A program made the position numbers and the translations under genes. From Rhizophagus clarus (Eukaryota; Glomeromycota; Glomeromycetes; Glomerales; Glomeraceae): a stretch of 64,000 bases of DNA. Under the pieces are notes generated by a model. That model was not told where the DNA came from and did no database searches. It saw nothing but the letters and a program-made list of their open reading frames with translations. The DNA is taken from NCBI GenBank assembly GCA_015698045.1, contig BLAL01000016.1, positions 1,127,501-1,191,500 on the forward strand, written 5' to 3'. Every line of letters starts with the position of its first letter. Position 1 is the first letter of the stretch. This document shows, piece by piece, positions 57,101 through 64,000 of this stretch.

Positions 57101-57796
57101 AAAGAGTAAGTGTCCTGTACATTAGATGAATTGTAACAAAATTAATCGAATTACTAAACACTGCGAAATTTATGGATTACAGATTGCTATGGCTAGACTG
57201 TTTTATCATCAACCAAAATATGCAATTTTGGATGAATGTACGTTATTTTATTTATTTATTATTTATTAATTTTTACTTTTTTTTGAAGTCATTTAATTTA
57301 TTTATTTGATATTTGTAGGTACAAGCGCTGTAGGCTTGGATATCGAAAAAATTATGTATACGTATGCAACTGGTAAGTAAATTTAAATTTTCGAAGTCAA
57401 ACTTAACGTTACTTAAACACAACATTACTTAACATTACTTATTCACTTTAAATAAAGATTTGGGAATTTCTTTATTGACTGTATCTCATCGACCATCATT
57501 ATGGAAATATCATAATTACATTTTACAAGTAAGTCCTTATAATATACGAAATAATATATACATCATTAAAATTATATTGTTTTTATTTAAATTTTTTTTT
57601 TTTTTTTCAGTACGATGGGCAAGGAGGATATGTATTCACCAAATTAGATGCAGAACGTCGTTTGAAACTTCAAGAGGAAAAACAGCATCTAGAACAAAAA
57701 CTTGTTGAAGTACCGAAATTACAAGCTAGATTAAACGGTTTGAAGGCAATGTTAGCTGAAAGAGATGCGGGCGAAAATCTTGGTGCAACTTCATAA
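54191..57796 (+). CDS. Peroxisomal ABC half-transporter, ABCD subfamily
   Basis: Imports long-chain fatty acids or their CoA esters into peroxisomes; works as a dimer, as yeast Pxa1-Pxa2. Sixteen exons (54191-54553, 54619-54724, 54974-55035, 55106-55189, 55270-55403, 55488-55713, 55792-56068, 56133-56236, 56323-56617, 56701-56785, 56850-56887, 56975-57105, 57183-57237, 57319-57372, 57458-57528, 57611-57796) give 756 residues. The membrane half has the ABCD blocks [11 protein letters not shown] and [20 protein letters not shown]. The ATPase half has Walker A ([17 protein letters not shown]), signature ([19 protein letters not shown]), Walker B ([16 protein letters not shown]) and H-loop ([13 protein letters not shown]). 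A coiled stretch ends the protein. The N-terminus is the least certain part: MMSVQ at 54191 or MPTVLS at 54295. Its second intron holds a small transposon relic. Confidence 0.93.
54763..54926. mobile_element. pogo/Tc1-type MITE inside an ABCD intron
   Basis: 164-bp element whose ends begin CAGTCAAACTCCGATATAAC on one strand and CAGTCTAACCTCGATACACC on the other, flanked by TA on both sides (54761-54762, 54927-54928). CAGT...ACTG ends with a TA duplication are typical of the Tc1/mariner superfamily, and CAGTCAAACCTCGATATAAC resembles pogo/Tigger ends. The motif CGTTATATC occurs twice inside, both in inverted orientation to the left end. It has no coding capacity. It accounts for most of the unusual length (about 250 bp) of this intron. 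Confidence 0.85.
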
Positions 57797-58171
57797 AGAT
57801 TTTACTGCACCTTTGTATGGGTTAGACGAAAATGATCTATTTATATAATTTCAATAATCAGTTTTGAATTATTTTTATTAATACTGTATTTTTAAGATCT
57901 ATAATTTTAGAAAAAAAAAAAACCTTTTTTTCAAAGAAAAATTACTACTACTCTGAAAAATGTGTATATCTGGTATATCTATTCAATTTTTTTTTTTTTT
58001 TTTTTTTTTTTTGATATAAACCGTTAAATGAATTCTTAAATAATATAAATAATAAATAAATATATTAGACAAATAATATAGGTAATTAAATTTTAAATCT
58101 ATATTGTCCCGTAAATAGGCCAAATAAATAAATAAGCTTTAAAGAATCAGATTTAACTCCACGATTTAAGA
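57797..58171. other. Convergent 3' interval between ABCD and BFR1 genes
   Basis: About 375 bp of AT-rich sequence with long A and T homopolymers (27 T near 57987-58012); no gene seen. Confidence 0.6.
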
Positions 58172-59960
58172 TTACCAAGATGCTTCAGTTTCTTCCTCCT
58201 TAGAATCTTTAACTGGAGTCTCCCCTTCTTTTTCATTTTCAGTAGCTGTGGTATCTTCAACTTTTTCTTTCTCTTCAGTAGTAACAGCGATTGCATTCTC
58301 ATTTTTATCATCAGATTTATCTTTTTTCTCGTTGTTATTATTATTATTATTATTATAATTATTCCCCTTTTTCTTATGATGACCAAAACCGTTTGCTTCC
58401 ATAGCAGCTATTTCAGCTTCAGCTTTTTCCATATTCTCTTTAGTAACACGGTCTTGATTTTCAACAAAATATTTTTTCTTTTGAATTAAACTCTCGATAG
58501 TTTGTTCAACTTCAGAAGAATTAAGAGGTACAGAAACATTAACGGAAATTAATTGTTCCATAATACTAAAAGAAAGTGATAAAACATTACTTTTACTAGG
58601 TTTTTTTTCTTTTTGAGATTTTTTATGTTTTTTGCCACTGCCGACAAAATAATCGTCACTTCTATCAGATTTTTTTGTAAGAACAGTTCCTTCAGGAACA
58701 TTACTAGTAGCATCGGGTTGACGGATGTTACTATCAACTGGTGTAGTAGGAGAAGATTGTTGTTGAGCAGATTTACCAGTTCCTCCATTAAGAGATTCAA
58801 AATAATTAATTAAATTCTCACAACTAAGAATTTCTAATTGAAAAGCAGGAGTAGCAGCTTCTTCTCGTTTCCTAGCTGCGATTTCTTTTTTGTGTTGGTT
58901 TTCACGTTCTTCAGCTTGCTTCCTTTTTAATTCTTGACGACGTCTACTTTCTTCTTCTTGATATTTTTTGTATTCTTGTTTAGCTTCTCTAAATTGGTCC
59001 TGAATTTCACGTTTTTGCGCATTTAACTTCTTTCTTTCGTCATATAACTCGTTACGTTTTTCTCGATTCAAATCATAATCTTTAGTGACTGTTTCAAGTT
59101 GTGCTTTAACTTCATCATATTCTTCATTATTTTTTTTAAAATCACTATCATCAAGGGTTTTCTTTAATTCATCAATTTTTTTTTGATCTTCGTCGATTGC
59201 ATTTTTTTGAATTTCGAATTGTTTTACCGATTTTTTTGATTTCTTTAAATTTGATATATTCGCAATGATTTTCTTTTCGTCAATAATTTTTAAAGTGCCA
59301 GATTCAATTTGCTTTTCAAAATTTCTATATAAATTGAATATCATTATCAAGGTTTCTCAATTAAATGAAATAATTAAAACATATTATTACTTACTCAATT
59401 GCAATATCAATTTCTTTAATAGATCTATACTGAACGTTATTTCTACTTTGTTGCAAATCACGTTTCTAAACGATAAAACCTCTTTTCTTAAAAAAAAAAA
59501 CAAAATAAAATTTAATTTTTTTATGAACACATACCTTTTTTTGCAAAGATTCATTCATAGTTTTAAGTTGGTCAAAAATATGTGATCTATTTTTCTTAAT
59601 TTCAGCTTGTTTACCACGAAGTTTATCTAATCGAGCCATAAGCTCTTCACGTTTACTTTCTGCGGGTCCATTTTCAGAAATATTATTAATTTTATCATTA
59701 ATGGCATTCTAATATTTAAATAGAGACAAAGTTTTTTAAAATTAAAATATTTTTCAAAATAAATTGAACTAAATAATATTCCATCATCAAAATTTTATTT
59801 TTTTAGTGTTATTTAAAAACATGGATAAATAACTTACAAGTTTATTTTGAATTTCTTCTAAAGCTGCTTTATGACCTTCTTCATCAGGTTTTGGTGGTGG
59901 TTTAACATGATTTTTAACATTAACGTTACTGGTATTTTCTCGTGCAGCTGAGAGGAACAT
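58172..59960 (-). CDS. BFR1: BFR1-like coiled-coil, mRNP- and ER-associated protein
   Basis: Yeast Bfr1 binds mRNAs at ER polysomes and affects secretion and ploidy. Exons 59838-59960, 59535-59708, 59395-59465 and 58172-59324 give 506 residues in one frame. The N-terminus (PPPKPDEEGHKAALEEIQNK) leads into a long charged coiled coil of about 230 residues (LMARLDKLRGKQAEIKKNRS, IDEDQKKIDELKKTLDD, EEESRRRQELKRKQAEERE). A conserved segment (AATPAFQLEILSCENLINYF) follows, as in Bfr1 proteins. The last ~200 residues are Lys/Glu-rich with an Asn run (58335-58364) encoded by an ATT-type triplet repeat. The call rests on overall layout and the N-terminal and coiled-coil pattern. Confidence 0.85.
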
Positions 59961-60309
59961 TGTTTTCGATCTTCGTTGAATAATAAAAAATTTTAAACTA
60001 ATCCAAAATACAATTTTCGATCAAAAAAATTTTTAATTAACGGACTCAAGATACACATGACACCATTGTTTTTTAAAAATGTGTCAATTTGATGATAGGT
60101 AAACTTAGTATTACCGTTTGCATCAATCACATGTTACATCATTGCAGAATTTTAATGAACAATTTCTTTATGAGGTATATAGATAAATAATTTACATTTT
60201 CCATAAATATAATAAATATTATCAACAGTAAAATATGTATAAAAATAATAAATTTCAATAAATTAATAATATAAAGTGTCCATTCCATTTTCGTCCCATA
60301 TATGTTGAT
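59961..60309. other. Interval between SKT5-like and BFR1 genes
   Basis: About 350 bp with the BFR1 promoter and the 3' end of the SKT5-like gene; AT-rich, no gene seen. Confidence 0.6.
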
Positions 60310-63171
60310 TTATTGTATAATACAGTCCTTATTATCTTTTTCATTACGTTCATACTTTAATTTATTTTGATTCTGCTCATGATCCTGCCGCGTAATAGTA
60401 CTACCACTAGCTAATCTTTGTTTTGCGTCCTCATTTCCATTTTCAGCTGCCTAATTTATTAAAATTAAAAAAAGAAATTAGAAACGAAAAAAAACAGGAA
60501 TAGATAAATGTGTGTTAAAAACTTACACCTGGCCCGAAATAATTATATGCATCTTAAATCCGGGCCAAAGTGAAGTATTCATTTTTCGATCCGTATAGGC
60601 TATAAAAAAAGAGACCACCTCTTTCAATAATTTTTAATTTCTTACCTTCGTGTACCAAAGGTTAGCTTGCGTGGAATTAACAGGTACATGAATCCCAACT
60701 TCATGGAAATAACCCATGGCAAATTCCGCTGCAGCTAAACCTGTTATTGCAGCTCTCTCGGCGTGTTCATATGCTAATGCTTCATTTTGATCAAAGTAAC
60801 CTTCAGCGCCACATAAATACCATTTACTTAATGCCATATCTGCTTCAGCATCACCCTTTTCTGCTGCTCGTTTGTAATATGAAACAGAAAGTATTGGATC
60901 AAATTGACACCCTAGATTAGCATATTCGTAACAATGACCCATCTTGTACAATGCTTTAACGTGACCCAAATTGGCAGCTTTTTGAATGTATTCCTTAGCT
61001 TCATGATCATCTGGTGCGACAACTTGATCTGGTATTAAAACCTTATCCCATTCCTTAGCTAATATCATTCCATACACATAAGCTCCATCGGGACATTCTT
61101 CGTTTGCTTTTGCTGCAGCTGATTTCAAATATATCAAAGCTTGACTATAATCAGGTTCTGTTTTTAATTCACCGAGCAAATAAACTAGAGAAAGTCGCTA
61201 TGAAATATATTAAATTAGCACAACAATAAAAATAGCAATAAATTCAAATTCGTAAACTTACGTATAAAGCAGACACATCTCCTTGTGAAGCAGCCTTCTT
61301 ATAGAATTGTAATGCTCGCTTAGTATCTTTATTATTTTCATAGTGTTCAGCAACTTTATAAATTGCTTTTGGATTATCATGTTTAGAAGCAGATAAATAT
61401 AGTCTGAAGGCTTTATCATGTTTAGTCTCTTGACCAAATTTACCATATTCATACCAGGTACCCTTTATATACATAGCTTCAGCATTATCTTTTTTCGCCA
61501 ATAAATTAATCCAATAAGATGCTTCTTCAACTAATTTATTATATTTTTCTTGATGATTAATTTGTTCATTGTTTTTATTTGCAGAAGAAGTATCATGACA
61601 TTCTATCATATTAATAAGAAATTTAGCATAATCAACTTGAACATTCGGGTCATTAGTCTTTTTAGCAGCATCTCGATATTTTTGCAACGCTTTTTCATCA
61701 TTTGCAAGAGTAACAGAAGTCATTGTCATTCGCCTAGCTATATTGTCGTCTATTAAAAGTCGTATATTTGTATTCGGTTGAGGCCTTCGTTCTGGTGTAG
61801 GAGTCCTTTGACCCCAATTGCCTCGATTTGCTCCCGATAAAGAAGATGGTATAGGTGTCCCATCTGGGCCGATTGTGATACCAGGAGATGGTTGACGAGG
61901 AAACCCAATAGGTGGTGATGAACGTTGGGAATGGTATTCAGCCAAAGAAAATTGATCCTGTGCGCTTTGCATTGACGATCTGGGTGATGAATTATCATTA
62001 TATGACATTTGACTTGGATCTGACGGATATGGTTTAGGAGATGTGGAAATTTGTGATGTCGAACTCATTTGATGAGATGATTCAGTTCCGGCTTGATTGT
62101 TTTTATCGTATAGACGCCCAGGTCCGTATCCAGTACTTGAAATAGATACTGGCGAAGAGATTCCGTAATTTTGGGCCATTTGATAACTAGTTTGTTGCTT
62201 CTGCATATATTGTCCTTGTACTATTTCCTGTGAATTACGAGCTTGATATTTATTTTGTTGAAATGAGTTTACACTCTGCGAAAAAGATTGTCTGGGTGTA
62301 GAATGTATGGAAGAAGGTGGACTCGACTGAGGACTTTGTTGGTGAATCGGATGGGTATCTATAAATATTAAATAAATTATAAATTTATTACATAAAATTT
62401 ATTTGAACAGAACTTACAAAAGTTTCTCTCACTTTGAAGATTAACATTAGAAGGTGTAGCTTGATATTGTTCGTTTTGATATTGTTGCTTAAAATTGTTA
62501 TAATTTTGTTGTTGTTGTGATGAAAAGTTTTGATAATACATTTGCTGTTGTTGTTGTTGTTGTGGACTGTTAGAATATTGATACTGATTATTTGTGTTAT
62601 GAAATTTGTGATTATTCGAATTAATAAGGTTATCATGAAAAGGTTGTGTCTGAATTTCTTTCATAATATTTGATTGCGACTCTGCGTTACTTTGAAGTGG
62701 AAAATTGTGATCTTGATCAGAAGCTAAATTCAACTTTACATCATCACCTTTATACCAACTTTTTGGAGTGTCAGAAGGTTGTACATCATATCCATTTAAA
62801 CTTTCCGGATATTGTGTCTCTAAAGCATTTGCAATATCATTCGTTACAGTAGGCATTGGTTTTTGTGGTTTAGGTGAAACTAGAGGTGGAAAAGGCTGAT
62901 CAGGTGTATCTATGGTGGGCTGTCCAGGTGTTACAATATTTTGTGGATTTGAGTTTTGAGGCGGAACAGAATAATATTCCGGAATACTGCTAGTACTATG
63001 TTGTCTTTGATGTTGGTAAGAACCATCTCTTGAATCTTTTGGATAATTGGGTCCGCTAGGAAGTGGTCTTGGCCCAACAACAGACCTAGTTCTTGGTAAA
63101 TTCGGGCGAGGATTACGTGTATCATTTCCGTCGCTACTTGAATTATAAGTATTTTGATTTTCTGCCATCAT
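60310..63171 (-). CDS. SKT5/Chs4-type chitin synthase regulator, Sel1 repeats and CaaX end
   Basis: Activates and positions chitin synthase at the plasma membrane during septum and wall growth. Exons 62418-63171, 61262-62358, 60646-61197 and 60310-60450 give 847 residues. The first ~480 are Pro, Ser and Gln-rich and probably disordered, with poly-Gln runs encoded by CAA repeats (near 62538-62562). Sel1-like repeats fill ~530-810: AEAMYIKGTWYEYGKFGQET, ALQFYKKAASQGDVSALYRL, VKALYKMGHCYEYANLGCQF and ADMALSKWYLCGAEGYFDQN. The last four residues are CIIQ, a CaaX box suited to farnesylation; yeast Skt5/Chs4 also ends in a CaaX box. The start MMAENQN is the first Met. The repeat order and CaaX end make the Skt5 group more likely than other Sel1 proteins. 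Confidence 0.9.
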
Positions 63172-64000
63172 TTAAATATTATAGTATAAATTATTTCATC
63201 GAGATAAACTGATCAAAAAGTTAAAACTTATAAGAAAGACTAAATAATCGGAGTTTTTAACAAGCCACTCAGTACATAATTGGCTCATGCAAAGTGGCTC
63301 ATATAAATATTTACAGTATAACGAATTTTCCGTTGTTTTTTAACGTAACACAACTTTATAATTTTAATTAAGGTTTATAAAATATGTATGCCAAATTTTT
63401 AAATTTATCCGACCGTTAATTCTCAAGAACTTTAATTTGAAAAAATTTTTATGCATTTAAAACAATATAAGAATTGAATTGTTGTCAAAATTAGTTATTC
63501 GCTATTTAAACTTACTGAGATACATAAAATATACTAAAAATATGATTTTAACCAAAAATATTGGAATAATTTTAATTTAGAAATATTAATTTAGAAGGTA
63601 TTAATTTATATTTTAGTTTATTTTGGTGATTCGGCTGGGAGTATAGCATGTAGATTAGTTGCTATTATTATATGATTATATAATCCTATATTCCTAATAA
63701 ATGTTTATACTAATTATACATCAAAAACAAAAAAAAGCAAAAAAAAATATTTAGTTATTAACTTTATAAGTAAAGAAAAAATTACTATTTTTTACTTATT
63801 ATTCAATGTCTTATTAAATATTTAAGACAAATTATAATAATTTATAAAATTAAATTAAATGGATAATTATTTTATTTCAGATAATTACCGGTATTAAGTA
63901 ATTCAAAAAAAATATTAGTTATATTAGTATTTTATTAAATTATGCAAAAATTAGTATATAATTAATTAAATATTTTAATTAATAATAATTGATTTTAATT
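63172..64000. other. Upstream region of the SKT5-like gene, to window end
   Basis: About 830 bp. The first ~150 bp is the likely promoter, with a repeated short phrase GTGGCTCAT at 63291-63300 and a related form at 63265-63290. The rest is strongly AT-rich without open frames. Confidence 0.55.

Noticed and set aside
1-64000. CRISPR arrays, rRNA and tRNA genes
   Set aside because: No regularly spaced identical repeats with unique spacers; no stretch with a tRNA-like B box plus cloverleaf or rRNA-like sequence was found by eye. A covariance-model scan would settle tRNAs and snoRNAs.

Overview
The window is nuclear DNA of a filamentous fungus outside the Dikarya. The best guess is a Glomeromycotina species close to Rhizophagus, judged from style and gene content; no species marker is present. 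The DNA is very AT-rich. Genes carry many short introns (mostly 60-100 bp, GT...AG), intergenic homopolymer tracts are long, and TATA motifs lie about 100 bp upstream of several start codons. Fungal markers are KEX2, the DASH kinetochore subunits Dam1 and Duo1, an SKT5/Chs4-type chitin synthase regulator, a MET10 sulfite reductase subunit and BFR1. A phenylalanine hydroxylase, rare in fungi, argues against Dikarya.

Layout. 1-1932: acetolactate synthase ILV2 (minus), cut by the window edge. 1933-5648: gene-free and repeat-rich (degenerate telomere-type repeats, a small TIR element with target duplication, two dimers of one dispersed repeat family). 5649-12851: mannose-6-phosphate isomerase (+), peroxisomal carnitine acyltransferase (-), inorganic pyrophosphatase (+) and Dam1 (-). 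14848-17731: a secreted or membrane proline-rich repeat protein (-) and a four-helix membrane protein (+). 19537-22812: DNAJC3/P58IPK-like ER co-chaperone (+) and Duo1 (-). 24571-34162: Argonaute, sphingosine kinase and phenylalanine hydroxylase, all plus. 34316-36164: YANK/STK32-type kinase (-). 36165-40272: a 4.1-kb gene desert holding a Mutator-like TIR element next to a second copy of the dispersed repeat. 40273-44589: a Crinkler-type nuclease/kinase-like protein (-) and a NUDIX-eIF2B-like fusion (-). 44957-48850: a MET8-like/MET10 fusion (+). 49468-54128: KEX2 (+) and SNIP1/Pml1 (-). 54191-57796: peroxisomal ABCD half-transporter (+). 58172-63171: BFR1 (-) and SKT5-like (-).

The genes are mainly housekeeping and do not form one pathway, but some share themes. 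The ABCD transporter brings fatty acyl groups into peroxisomes, and the carnitine acyltransferase with a C-terminal SKL signal would handle the acetyl units that leave. Dam1 and Duo1 belong to the same kinetochore ring. KEX2 and the DnaJ protein serve the secretory pathway; SKT5 and mannose-6-phosphate isomerase feed wall synthesis. Exon boundaries were read by eye. For every fully spliced gene model I checked, exon lengths sum to a multiple of three with one open frame.

The most unusual items are the MET8-like/MET10 fusion with an altered active-site motif, the winged-helix-like C-terminus on Dam1, the Crinkler-type protein, and three small transposon relics with readable target duplications.
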